From Oscillospiraceae bacterium (GTDB lineage Bacteria > Bacillota > Clostridia > Oscillospirales > Acutalibacteraceae), in assembly GCA_003538135.1 (NCBI GenBank), contig DPOR01000002.1:1-64000 (forward strand): a stretch of 64,000 nucleotides of DNA, in the 5' to 3' direction. Numbering within the stretch: the stretch's first letter is position 1; each line of letters starts with the position of its first letter. Below, one piece after another: positions 15,461-23,481 of this stretch. The position numbers and the translations under genes were made by a program. The notes under the pieces are model-generated. The model was given only the letters and a program-made list of their open reading frames with translations, was not told where the DNA came from and ran no database searches.

Positions 15461-16291
15461 ATGACAAAAAAACAACTCTTGAAAATCCTGAATGACGATT
15501 CCCTTGAGCTCACCGTCGAAGAGCTCGAAAATATAATTGAAGAAGAACTGCAAAAGGACGACTCCGAAATGGATCCGGACCTTATAGAATACTGCCTGTA
15601 CTATATCAGCAAAGCGGAGGCAAACGGCGGCAAGGAGAAAAAAGCCGACAGCGCAGGCAGTGACAAAATCACAGAACCGCCTGCTGCCGACAAGCCCGAA
15701 AAGTCACGCTTCAATGGCAAGCTAAAGAACCTGCTGATAATAGCCGCCACTATCGCACTGCTGCTCGTCACCACGGGAATAGCAACCGTCGCCACTAACA
15801 AAAAAGTGAAGAACAGCGCCATCACTTTCTATGAGAATCACATACAGGTTCATTTCGACAAGCAAAAGGATGAAAGCGGAATACCCGGAACGGAGATTGC
15901 CGCCGAGCTCAGGAAGCACGATATTTCCGACTTGAAACTGCCGGCAATGTTTTTATCAAGCGACTGCATCTATGACAATATATTTGAGGACAATATCGAT
16001 GGTCTTAAGGTCACATCATTTTCATACCGAGCAAACAATTTATCCGGTAAAGTATCTATCCGAAAGTTTTATTCTAATGAATCCGTTTTACCGATTGATT
16101 TTAATAATACTACCAGTTATAGCAAAGTTGAGGAATTATCAGTAAACGGTTTGACCGTTTTTGTAATAGAGCAAGAAAATTTTTGTTCTATTGCCTATCA
16201 GGATAACCTAACTCAGTACATGATGTACTTGAATACCGATTTTGCAGAGACGGTCGAAATCGCAAAAACCCTGACCGCCGCAGAGGAATAA
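15461..16291 (+). CDS. Probable membrane anti-sigma factor (DUF4367-like)
   Basis: 276 residues: a cytoplasmic acidic N-terminus (LTVEELENIIEEELQKDDSE), one membrane span near residues 90-110 (NLLIIAATIALLLVTTGIA), and an extracytoplasmic domain to the end with the look of DUF4367 (DGLKVTSFSYRANN, VNGLTVFVIEQENFCSIAYQ). This topology and its position right after the sigma factor suggest it binds and holds the sigma factor until an envelope signal is sensed. The ribosome site is TAAGGAGGAA. A terminator shared with the convergent gene follows. Confidence 0.8.
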   Translation: MTKKQLLKILNDDSLELTVEELENIIEEELQKDDSEMDPDLIEYCLYYISKAEANGGKEKKADSAGSDKITEPPAADKPEKSRFNGKLKNLLIIAATIALLLVTTGIATVATNKKVKNSAITFYENHIQVHFDKQKDESGIPGTEIAAELRKHDISDLKLPAMFLSSDCIYDNIFEDNIDGLKVTSFSYRANNLSGKVSIRKFYSNESVLPIDFNNTTSYSKVEELSVNGLTVFVIEQENFCSIAYQDNLTQYMMYLNTDFAETVEIAKTLTAAEE

Positions 16292-16321
16292 TTTCTTGCG
16301 GCTGAACGGGATAAAAACTCA

Positions 16322-16360
16322 CGAACCGCAGCAGTTGTTTTCGCTGCGGTTCGCTTTTTA
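16322..16360. terminator. Bidirectional terminator
   Basis: Eleven-pair stem CGAACCGCAGC/GCTGCGGTTCG (16322-16332 with 16343-16353) followed by CTTTTTA on plus and TGAGTTTTTA on minus. It serves the anti-sigma gene and the convergent fibre locus. Confidence 0.88.
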
Positions 16361-17380
16361 TTCACTTGCTTCCGTATCTTCTCCCACGGTCGGCTCGGCG
16401 GGCTCGGCATCCGGCTCGTTATCCGGCTCGATCGGTGTCGGGGCTGCCGCAGTCGGAGCTGTTGTAGTGGGCGCGGGAGCTGTTGTAGGCGGCGCCGGGG
16501 CTGTTGTGGTTGGCGCGGGAGCTGTTGTAGGCGGCGCCGGGGCTGTTGTGGTTGGTGCAGGAGTCGTTGTAAGCGGCGGAGCTGCTGTGGTCGGCTCCGT
16601 TGTCTCGGGCTCAAGCTTATCGGCGGGTGGTTCGGGTTCCTCCTGCGTCACAGTGCCGATAACCGAAATCTCCGCGCCGGACACAATTGTGTTTTCTTTC
16701 GTTCTGACGGCGCAGCTGCCCCATTTGGAAACAAATTTTACATCCGAGCTGCCCGTTGTTTTTATTGTAAAGGTGAAGCTTCCTACGGCGGTTATCTGCT
16801 CGGTATAGTAGATTTTACCGCCTATCTCAACTCTGCAATATCCCGTGGCGCTCTGCGACCCCTTTGCCGAGAGCGTCACCTTATAAACTCCGTCCGCTAC
16901 GGTGCAGGCGTTGTTTTTGACCTCGACGGGACTGTTTTCACTGTCTCTCACGGCGGCCGTGATATTATATTCCGAGGATTTTATAACCGTCTCCCCCGTG
17001 GAGGTATATGCCGAGAACCACGCCCAGCTCGCGCCGCAGAGACAGACGACGCACAGCAGCGCTCCGATAACGGACGGCGCAAGCAGATGGAAAAGACCGT
17101 CTCCGCGTTTCTTTTCGCCGCGCTGCGACCTGTTGAAGAAAAAGTTATATATATGCATAACATTGCGCCCGTTGACGAAAGGGATAAGGCAAAGATAGTG
17201 ACATCGCAGTTCTCTGTGCCAATAATTGTATTCTTCGTCGTCAAATGCGCGGCGCATTTCCCCCGTTATCTGCCGCGTTCCGCTGCTAAAGTTTGACAGA
17301 AAAACCACAACCGCGGAAACAACAAGCAGAGCGATAAAGACGCCGAATACAATTCCCAAAATGAGTAAAACGGTACCCAT
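16358..17380 (-). CDS. Polytopic protein with internal WAWFSA motif and TTTPAP tail
   Basis: 340 residues. First membrane span at about 4-29, a cytoplasmic stretch with YNYWHRELRCHYLCLIP, a second span at about 100-117, then WAWFSA (119-124), the motif that ends SipW-type signal peptides. An extracytoplasmic beta domain follows (residues 125-250; SQSATGYCRVEIGGKIYYTE), then a Pro/Thr/Ala-rich tail with two and a half copies of a 14-residue unit. The ribosome site AAAGGAG is spaced 11 bases from the ATG. It is the last gene of the SipW/fibre cluster. It may be a substrate processed at the second span, leaving the beta domain outside, or an intact membrane protein. No family name is recognised. 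Confidence 0.7.
   Translation of the reverse strand: MGTVLLILGIVFGVFIALLVVSAVVVFLSNFSSGTRQITGEMRRAFDDEEYNYWHRELRCHYLCLIPFVNGRNVMHIYNFFFNRSQRGEKKRGDGLFHLLAPSVIGALLCVVCLCGASWAWFSAYTSTGETVIKSSEYNITAAVRDSENSPVEVKNNACTVADGVYKVTLSAKGSQSATGYCRVEIGGKIYYTEQITAVGSFTFTIKTTGSSDVKFVSKWGSCAVRTKENTIVSGAEISVIGTVTQEEPEPPADKLEPETTEPTTAAPPLTTTPAPTTTAPAPPTTAPAPTTTAPAPPTTAPAPTTTAPTAAAPTPIEPDNEPDAEPAEPTVGEDTEASE
16470..16560 (-). repeat. 42-bp in-frame tandem repeat encoding Pro/Thr/Ala tail
   Basis: Two nearly identical 42-base units plus a partial third, encoding PAPTTTAPAPPTTA-like blocks. The unit is a multiple of three, so changes in copy number would lengthen or shorten the wall-spanning tail. Confidence 0.85.
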
Positions 17381-17417
17381 TCCGTCTGCGGCTCCTTTCT
17401 TAATTTTTTGTTCCGTT

Positions 17418-17482
17418 CAATCAAAAGACACGAACACGGGCTCATGCCCTTTGATTGCCTCTCCGCCCAAAGAGCGGAGAGG
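17418..17482 (-). repeat. Duplicated intergenic double hairpin, copy 2
   Basis: Two adjacent hairpins: 17418-17457 (CAATCAAAA...TTTGATTG arms) and 17458-17482 (CCTCTCCGC...GCGGAGAGG). The same pair occurs at 19230-19294 after the paralogous gene. On the minus strand they follow the 519-residue subunit gene and could end or stabilise its mRNA. Confidence 0.85.
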
Positions 17483-17556
17483 ACTTGGTAAAACAGAGAC
17501 GGTTGTGTGCTAATCGGTTATATGTTTACTTTACCGATTCGCGGCAACCCGTGAAA

Positions 17557-19116
17557 TCAATAAGTGTATGCAAGCCAATACGGCTCTGGCTGACCTTCCC
17601 AAAGCGGGAAGAAGCCCTTTGCCCACTGGTTGTCGGACGCATCAACGGTAAAGTTGGAGGAAACGCCGTCGATTCTTACTATATTGTTATTGACACCGGC
17701 ATTTTCTATCTTTGTTCCCTTGATTGTGACAGCCGAACCGTCCTGAAGCTTCTCTATACGGATAAACTTGTTGTTGCCGACATTGACAAGCCTGTTGTTT
17801 TCGAAAACAAACTTGCCGCTGTTTATCTTATTTGTAACCTGGACATGGTTGTGTATACAGTCTGTGAAAGTATTGCCCGAAACCGTCAAACCGTTAAGTA
17901 CGGAGGTCTTGTTGTTCCAGCAGATGGGCTGATAATACTTGCTCAGCTCGCAGCCGATAATTCTGATATCGTTATAGCCGGCCTTGCCGCCCGCAGCATT
18001 GCAGAAGGGCAGGTCGGAGGCGCTTGAGCCGTAGAAGAAATGCTTGCCGGGCTTATTCTCGCCGCTGCCGACACCCTTGCAGTCCTTTACGGTGAAGCCG
18101 TTTACAAGAAGCGAAGTTCCCGTATGGTTTGCATCGTAATTGTCACGCATGAACAGGACGTTTGTGGTAGTATCGGTGAAGCTGATGCCCTCGATCTTGG
18201 TGCTCTCTAAAAGGAGATAGCTGACAAAGTTGCCGCCGAAGTCCGCCTTGTTGGACGCAGCGGTAAGCGTGCCCGCTTCTGCGGTTATGCCCTTGCAGGT
18301 GACCTTTGCACCGGCTGCCGCTCTCAGCGTCAGACCCTTGATCTCACGGTAATATGCCGGATAATCATCGCTCTTTTTCAGATCATCGCGCGCTGCGCTT
18401 GTCTCCTTAGCCTGACGAAGATACAGTCTGCCGTAATCGCCTTCGCTAAGCTCAACAACAGCGGGACCGGTGAGTCCGTCGAGGATGCTCTGTATGGTCT
18501 CGGGGGTAGCCTTGATAACAGACTTGGACGCATCGGCGTCATACTGATTGTCGAAGCTGTCATACTCAACGGTATCCTGAGTTGCATAGACGGTGACGGA
18601 GATGCCCTCGGCCGAAAGACCCTGATACTCGTTGCCGGCATCTTCCTTCATGTGACCCTTGATTTTGATTGCAACGGATGCATCTTCTCCGGGAAGAAGG
18701 TGGCCTTCGTCCTCAAGATTGTCAAGCCCCGTGAACTCGATAGCTTCGAGAAGCTTCTCATCGCCGTTTATGCCGGAGACGACAATCTTGTAAACGAGCG
18801 CAAGGTTGCCCTTGTTGACAACGCGAAGTTCGGGCAGCTCATAGGTGCAGCCGGGCTCCCAGAGAACCGCTTCGCCCTCCGGAGCGTCTGCGGACTTCTT
18901 GAAGTCGAGAGTCTTGCCCTCTGCGTCGATCCAATTGCCCTGACCGTCCTTCATTTGAAGTTCAATGTCAAGCGTGCCTGCCTGAATCCTGTTGACGCCG
19001 GTCTTTGCGGTGTCGGTGAACCATGCGAATGTTGTTCCAATGAGCATAACAACGCACAGGAGAACCGCGATTGCGCTGGAGACAAATGCTCTCTTGGAAG
19101 ACTTGCTGTTTGTCAT
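17557..19116 (-). CDS. SipW-dependent TasA/CalY-like subunit with beta-helix tail (519 aa)
   Basis: The N-terminus has basic residues, a hydrophobic core and TFAWFTDT at 29-36, the signature of SipW-cognate signal peptides; cleavage would fall shortly before it. Residues about 45-185 are a CalY/TasA-like beta domain (GTLDIELQMKDGQGNWIDAE, WEPGCTYELPELRVVNKGN, GNEYQGLSAEGISVTVY). Residues about 200-519 look like a right-handed parallel beta-helix (repeated short V/I-x-G/N strands; NGLTVSGNTFTDCIHNHVQV). TasA family proteins assemble into extracellular fibres. The first 190 residues are nearly identical to the neighbouring 407-residue protein, while the tails are unrelated in sequence. The ribosome site is AAGGGAG. 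The tail may bind glycans or act as an adhesive tip; that is inference. Confidence 0.83.
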   Translation of the reverse strand: MTNSKSSKRAFVSSAIAVLLCVVMLIGTTFAWFTDTAKTGVNRIQAGTLDIELQMKDGQGNWIDAEGKTLDFKKSADAPEGEAVLWEPGCTYELPELRVVNKGNLALVYKIVVSGINGDEKLLEAIEFTGLDNLEDEGHLLPGEDASVAIKIKGHMKEDAGNEYQGLSAEGISVTVYATQDTVEYDSFDNQYDADASKSVIKATPETIQSILDGLTGPAVVELSEGDYGRLYLRQAKETSAARDDLKKSDDYPAYYREIKGLTLRAAAGAKVTCKGITAEAGTLTAASNKADFGGNFVSYLLLESTKIEGISFTDTTTNVLFMRDNYDANHTGTSLLVNGFTVKDCKGVGSGENKPGKHFFYGSSASDLPFCNAAGGKAGYNDIRIIGCELSKYYQPICWNNKTSVLNGLTVSGNTFTDCIHNHVQVTNKINSGKFVFENNRLVNVGNNKFIRIEKLQDGSAVTIKGTKIENAGVNNNIVRIDGVSSNFTVDASDNQWAKGFFPLWEGQPEPYWLAYTY

Positions 19117-19229
19117 TTTCTTTTACTCCCTTCCATAGATTTTAAGTACAATGACAAATATGTGTTTGCGCGTTGGCGCTTACATCATAGCCTGAAATAA
19201 TCCGTGCCGCCGTGTGCGGCCTTTTTTCA

Positions 19230-19294
19230 CAATCAAAAGACACGAACCGGGGCTCGTGCCCTTTGATTGCCTCTCCGCCGCAAAAGCGGAGAGG
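19230..19294 (-). repeat. Duplicated intergenic double hairpin, copy 1
   Basis: Same two-hairpin unit as at 17418-17482 with only a few substitutions, directly after the 407-residue paralogue. The duplication unit therefore extends past the genes themselves. Confidence 0.85.
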
Positions 19295-19310
19295 ACTTAG
19301 GGTTATTTAC

Positions 19311-20528
19311 TTATTCTGCAACGACGGTGTACCAGATATCGCCGTTTGCCTGAGCTGCGGGAACCACCTTGTAGCCGGCGGCAACAAAGTTGGTGTGAGC
19401 GCCCTCAGCCGCGCAGTCTGCGGGGTTAAAGTTGACGAAAGTACCTCCCTTGACTTCGATGGAAGCGGTGCCCGCCTTATAATTATCATCAAAGCAGTTC
19501 AGAAGGAATCCGGATTTCGACTCGGGGTGCTTCTGAATAAGGTCAAAGAAACCGCCCTCAACAACGAGCTTGCCTCTCTCAACATATACGGCGTCAATAT
19601 TGCCGATGAACTTGCCATCCTTGATAATAACGGTAGCTCCGTTGCGAATATCAATTGCATAGCTGTCGTTTGCTCTTGCTCTGATTTCGCCGTTGCCCGT
19701 AACGGTCAGCGTCTTGTTTGCGCCGCGAACAGACAGGAGAGACCAGCGCGCAGCACCGTCATCCCAAACATCCTTTGAGCTTCCGAGTGTCTTGCCGTTC
19801 ATGTCAAGGACAACATTCTGCTCTTTGGAGCTGCCCATGATGGCGTGATTTCCGAGGGTATCAACATCGCCGCTGAGCTTAATAACATTAGTAGAGGTTG
19901 CCAGAGCATATGTCAGCTCATCATAAGTAGTGATAATGCCTGCGCCCGCGTCATAACGGTTGTCGAAGCTATCATACTCGTGAGTATACTGGGTTGCATA
20001 GACAATGACGGAAACGCCATCAGCCTCAAGTCCCTGATACTCGTTGCCTGCATCTTCCTTCATGTGACCGGTGATTTTAATCGGAGCGGAAGAAGCTTCG
20101 GCGGGAAGAAGATGCTCTACATCGCCGATGTCATCAAGGCCGGTGAACTCGATAGCCTCAAGAAGCTTTGCATCGCCGGTTATGCCGGAGACAACAATCT
20201 TATACTTGAGCGCAAGGTTGCCGTTGTTGACAACGCGAAGCTCGGGCAGCTCATAGGTGCAGCCGGGCTCCCAGAGAACCGCTTCGCCCTCCGGGGCGTC
20301 TGCGGACTTTCTGAAGTCGAGGGTCTTGCCCTCGGCGTTGACCCAGTTGCCGTCCTTGTCTTTCATCTGAAGTTCAATGTCGAGCGTACCGGACTGAATC
20401 TTGTTGACTCCGGTTTTCGCTGTGTCTGTGAACCATGCGAAGGTGGTGCCAATGAGCATAACAACGCAAAGGAGAACCGCGATTGCGCTGGAAACAAATG
20501 CTCTCTTGGCGGATTTGCTGTTTGCCAT
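19311..20528 (-). CDS. SipW-dependent TasA/CalY-like subunit with beta-helix tail (407 aa)
   Basis: 405 residues from the ATG at 20526-20528, nine bases after GGGG; an in-frame ATG two codons earlier is too close to the ribosome site. The signal region ends TFAWFTDT, followed by the same CalY/TasA-like domain as the neighbouring 519-residue protein. The C-terminal 200 residues are a different beta-helix-like repeat domain (VVLDMNGKTLGSSKDVWDD, TLTVTGNGEIRARANDSYAI, KLVVEGGFFDLI). It lies 76 bases after the SipW gene and shares its upstream untranslated sequence with the paralogue. Probably an exported fibre subunit or fibre-borne effector. Confidence 0.83.
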   Translation of the reverse strand: MANSKSAKRAFVSSAIAVLLCVVMLIGTTFAWFTDTAKTGVNKIQSGTLDIELQMKDKDGNWVNAEGKTLDFRKSADAPEGEAVLWEPGCTYELPELRVVNNGNLALKYKIVVSGITGDAKLLEAIEFTGLDDIGDVEHLLPAEASSAPIKITGHMKEDAGNEYQGLEADGVSVIVYATQYTHEYDSFDNRYDAGAGIITTYDELTYALATSTNVIKLSGDVDTLGNHAIMGSSKEQNVVLDMNGKTLGSSKDVWDDGAARWSLLSVRGANKTLTVTGNGEIRARANDSYAIDIRNGATVIIKDGKFIGNIDAVYVERGKLVVEGGFFDLIQKHPESKSGFLLNCFDDNYKAGTASIEVKGGTFVNFNPADCAAEGAHTNFVAAGYKVVPAAQANGDIWYTVVAE

Positions 20529-20604
20529 TTTCATTTACCCCTTTCAGTAGATTTTAAGTACAATGACAAATATGTATTCGCGCTATGCGCGCTTACATCA
20601 AAGT

Positions 20605-21321
20605 TCAGGAGTTTGCGCTGTTTTTCACCTCTTCTTCAGGCTCGTCCTTAGTCTTGCCCGGCGCGTCCCCCATCTGTGCCTTGAGCTCGAGCAGCTCCTG
20701 CATCATGCGCTGCGTTTCGGCGCGCTCCGCCTCAATCTTGTCGCGCTCAGCCTGCAATTCCGCCTGCTGCTCGGCCTTGTATTTGCGGAACAGACGGATG
20801 CAGCGGATGCCCTCAAGCAGTATGAGAATCAAAAACGGGACAAGTATGCAGACGATATATCCGGGAGTGGTCTTGAGGAACTGGAAGAACGTTCCGACCT
20901 TCGGGATATGCTTTTGATATTTGCCCAATACGAACGGATATGTAACCACGGTTTCATCGTCGGTATCTGTTGTGGTACCGTAGGTAACAAATCCGGGGTT
21001 CCCGTTCGCGTCGGTGGTCAGCCTGCGTATTTTATGCGTGACCGTCGCGCCGTAATTCTCCTCATTCTGCGAGGAGTAGGCGATTATGTCGCCCTCCTTG
21101 AGCGTAGAGGGATCGACCTCCTTGACGAGCACTAAGTCACCCGCGTCAAAGTCGGTCTTGCTCATGGAGTCGGACAGGACTATAAAGGCCTTGTAGCCGA
21201 ACAGGTTGCGGTCGGCGCGGTCAAAAGTCAGAACCGACACCACCGTAAATATCATCATACAGACAGCTATGACAACCATAATCCAGGCCAACACGCTGCG
21301 AATCACATTTAATACTTTCAC
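20605..21321 (-). CDS. sipW: SipW-type signal peptidase I
   Basis: 238 residues from the GTG at 21319-21321, which has GGAG six bases upstream; the TTG at 21372 lies inside the previous gene and has no ribosome site. An N-terminal membrane span (about 8-32), the SDSM motif with catalytic Ser at 52, the ATVTHKIRR box with His near 96 in place of the bacterial-type Lys, a second span near 155-180, and a charged coiled-coil tail (AELQAERDKIEAERAETQRM). The Ser/His pair is the ER/archaeal-type S26B signature of SipW, which cleaves TasA and TapA in Bacillus. The two flanking WFTDT proteins are obvious substrates. The long coiled-coil tail is unusual for SipW. Confidence 0.9.
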   Translation of the reverse strand: MKVLNVIRSVLAWIMVVIAVCMMIFTVVSVLTFDRADRNLFGYKAFIVLSDSMSKTDFDAGDLVLVKEVDPSTLKEGDIIAYSSQNEENYGATVTHKIRRLTTDANGNPGFVTYGTTTDTDDETVVTYPFVLGKYQKHIPKVGTFFQFLKTTPGYIVCILVPFLILILLEGIRCIRLFRKYKAEQQAELQAERDKIEAERAETQRMMQELLELKAQMGDAPGKTKDEPEEEVKNSANS

Positions 21322-21364
21322 TTGCTCACTCCTAACGGATTTATATGTATATAGTGCTTTGCTT

Positions 21365-21910
21365 TCAGTCAAACAATCTGTAGGGATTGTTCTTGGTCTG
21401 CGTCGCCTCGGCGCACAGAGTAAACGAGAGTCTCAGGTTCTGCGCCTCGTTCCCCGCAGCCTCGGGAAAGTGGAAAAACACGGTGAGGTTTCGGCGCTGT
21501 CCGATTTCCAGCGTATCGTCGGCAGCTGTTACATTATGTCTCGTCAGCTCGTTCACCTTGCCGGAATAGAGAACCTTTTCGCCGTCGGTAACGGTCACGT
21601 CGAGCACATTTGCCAGACCGCCCTCTATATCGTCAAAATATATCTTGTAATAAACCGCCCATGTGCTCTCGTTTTCAATGAAGAACTCCTTTTTTACCGT
21701 CATGCCCGGCTCAAAGAGAAATTCATGCTCATAGATAACGGGGTTTCCGTCGTTGAGGTTGATTTTAACCTCGCCCGTATGGAACAGGTTATTGTCGACC
21801 GAGACTGTTGCATAAACAAGGGCAAAAGTGGTTATTGTCAGGCAGAGCGCCAATATCACTATTGCGACAATTCCGCCGGTCAGCTTTTTTTCAGTCTTTG
21901 CTTCAGACAT
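21365..21910 (-). CDS. Small CalY/TasA-like exported subunit
   Basis: 181 residues. An N-terminal hydrophobic span (about 12-35, GGIVAIVILALCLTITTFAL) followed by a beta domain with the family pattern: FLFEPGMTVKKEFFIENEST, WAVYYKIYFDDIEGGLA, GEKVLYSG, FPEAAGNEAQNLRLSF. This pattern (donor strand, -PG- turn, Gly-Asn-Glu-x-Gln-Asn near the end) is shared with the large subunits and with the anchored protein upstream, so all may be polymer components. It overlaps the start of that upstream gene by eight bases and ends 44 bases before sipW. It lacks the WFTD box, so it may stay membrane-attached, like a minor or base subunit. Confidence 0.7.
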   Translation of the reverse strand: MSEAKTEKKLTGGIVAIVILALCLTITTFALVYATVSVDNNLFHTGEVKINLNDGNPVIYEHEFLFEPGMTVKKEFFIENESTWAVYYKIYFDDIEGGLANVLDVTVTDGEKVLYSGKVNELTRHNVTAADDTLEIGQRRNLTVFFHFPEAAGNEAQNLRLSFTLCAEATQTKNNPYRLFD

Positions 21911-22745
21911 TTTCCTCTTCCTCCTTGCGCCTGCGGGTAACCGCCAGGAAAATGAGCACGCAGCCGGAGATGAGCGCCAAACCGCCCCAAAGCCTGAGGT
22001 TGAAGGTCTCTCCGGTGTTAGGCGGAATTACAAGATTGCCCGCATCCTTATCTTCGACCCACCATTTGAAATCGGCTATCAGCTCTTTATTCTGATATTC
22101 ATTGCCCACGCTCGTATCAAGATAAGCGGTTATTTCATAGTAAAGCTCGGCGGTATCCTTTTTCGGCGACACAAGCTTGTACTTCACGCTTTCGGGCATA
22201 TCCCTCATCAAACCGTCATACATTATTTCTCCCGTGTTGAGAAGCCTTATTCTGACCTTCATAACCTCCGCCAGCTTCTCATAACCGGGACGGACGAACG
22301 CCCTGTAGTGCACGGTAACTTCATTGCAATATGACACGCGCACGCGGAAATATTTCGTCTCCCTGTCGCCCGGGAACATATTCATAACCTTAAACGGAAT
22401 GTTTTCCTCCGAATGTCTGCTGTAGAGCTCGATAGTCGTCGCCGTGCGTCCCGCCGCATTTATTATTTGCGTAACGCCGTTCGAGCCGACAGTGCTTCCC
22501 GTACCGCCGGCTTCAGTATGCTTTTTTGTTTCGCTGTTGCCGTCGTGCAGAGTTGTCCCCTCGGGCGAGGTTGCGGCGTCGTCCGGCGTTATCAGATTAT
22601 CCGGCACAAGGACGGTTCCCGGCTTATCGGCAATCAGCCTGTTATACACAAGCGTGCCGCCGAGCGCCAGGAGGCTGACGCAGAGAAGAACAGCCAATAC
22701 AACAATAGCGATTTTTATTTTTTTCTTACGTTCCATCCGTTTCAC
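21903..22745 (-). CDS. CalY-like protein with sortase-like C-terminal anchor
   Basis: 280 residues (GTG at 22743-22745, or ATG three codons later). The N-terminal span is at about 10-34, then a Thr/Ser/Gly linker, a beta domain with NMFPGDRETKYFRVRVSYCN, EIMYDGLMRDMP and SVGNEYQNKELIADFKWW, and a C-terminus reading IPPNTGETFNLRLWGGLALI, a further hydrophobic run and RRRKEEE. NTG before a membrane span and a basic tail is the layout of a sortase substrate, although the motif is PPNTG rather than LPxTG. It is the first gene of the fibre operon, so it could be the wall- or membrane-anchored base of the fibre. No sortase gene is in the window. Confidence 0.72.
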   Translation of the reverse strand: MKRMERKKKIKIAIVVLAVLLCVSLLALGGTLVYNRLIADKPGTVLVPDNLITPDDAATSPEGTTLHDGNSETKKHTEAGGTGSTVGSNGVTQIINAAGRTATTIELYSRHSEENIPFKVMNMFPGDRETKYFRVRVSYCNEVTVHYRAFVRPGYEKLAEVMKVRIRLLNTGEIMYDGLMRDMPESVKYKLVSPKKDTAELYYEITAYLDTSVGNEYQNKELIADFKWWVEDKDAGNLVIPPNTGETFNLRLWGGLALISGCVLIFLAVTRRRKEEEENV

Positions 22746-22902
22746 TGCCCTCTACTCTTTAGTCCGTAGCAATCCATAGTTTTCACGAGGTCTGCAGACG
22801 TGTTTGACCGCCGGAATCATCCGAAATTCCGACGGAAAAAGCTGCTGAGTCTATATCCGGAAGCGTAATCCGGTCAAAAAAGCTGTCGTGCTTTTAATCT
22901 CT
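22746..22902 (-). other. Structured 5' leader of the fibre operon
   Basis: About 155 bases between the promoter and the first fibre gene. On the minus strand it holds a hairpin CCGGATTACGCTTCCGG, a ten-pair stem CCGTCGGAAT/ATTCCGGCGG and a CACGTCTGCAGACCTCGTG palindrome-like block. I compared it by eye with cyclic-di-GMP, SAM and other common riboswitch cores and found no match. Confidence 0.4.
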
Positions 22903-22908
22903 GAGCCC

Positions 22909-22937
22909 AGTTTAGCATAATTGTACAAAAAGTTCAA
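22909..22937 (-). promoter_or_regulatory. Promoter of the fibre operon
   Basis: On the minus strand: -35 TTGAAC (22932-22937), 17-base spacer, -10 TAAACT (22909-22914). It is the only good match in the gap upstream of the first fibre gene. Confidence 0.55.
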
Positions 22938-23481
22938 CGCTTTTCTGATAAATTTTTATAAATTTGTGAAATATTTTTTTAGAGTCTGAAAATCAACTTA
23001 AAAAAACGGCTTGATATCAACGTTTTTGAGTAATCGTGTTAAATAAAATCAGTTGCATTCTTGTTTATAAGTATATCAAGAAGAGAGTAAAAGCTTCTTT
23101 ATCGCTATTTAGAAAGAGTTCGGTGCCCGTACCGTCACACTCCGAGACGGCTTAAAACAGATTTATTTTATAAAATTTATCAAAGGGTGTTTTTTTGTAC
23201 ACAGGAATCTTTAAAAAGTTGTCAGAGCATCAGGATGGTCTGACAAAAATCGGTGGGCGCGGGGTAAAGCCGCCTTCAGCCAAACAAATTCAATATTGCA
23301 AACTGAAATAATCGTGCAGGATCGGATATTGCCGCCCGCGGGTTATGCAGTAGCTTGTGGATATTCACTTTGTGGGGGTCGGCGGCTCGACGACCCTTTG
23401 ACGCGTCAGCGTCACCGAAAATCTATTTATTCGCCCGTGTCTTATAATAGGCTCTCCGCTTGAGGCTTACACGCTGCGCCG
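22938..23481. other. Long AT-rich noncoding stretch
   Basis: No credible gene on either strand. It holds a minus-strand terminator-like hairpin at 23209-23246 and scattered AT-rich blocks. A small RNA or the regulatory region for the fibre operon is possible, but no promoter pairs convincingly with the hairpin. Confidence 0.4.
23209..23246 (-). terminator. Orphan terminator-like hairpin
   Basis: On the minus strand TTGTCAGA ... TCTGACAA is a perfect eight-pair stem followed by CTTTTT. No gene ends nearby, so it may end a noncoding transcript or catch read-through from the kinase operon. Confidence 0.55.

Noticed and set aside
16470..16560. CRISPR array
   Set aside because: The repeats are contiguous, in frame and encode a Pro/Thr tail; no spacers or cas genes are present.
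17418..19294. Insertion sequence or transposon ends
   Set aside because: The two 65-base copies are direct, follow paralogous genes and belong to a gene duplication; no transposase.
22746..22902. Cyclic-di-GMP riboswitch before the fibre operon
   Set aside because: Expected for biofilm genes, but none of the conserved core motifs could be found.
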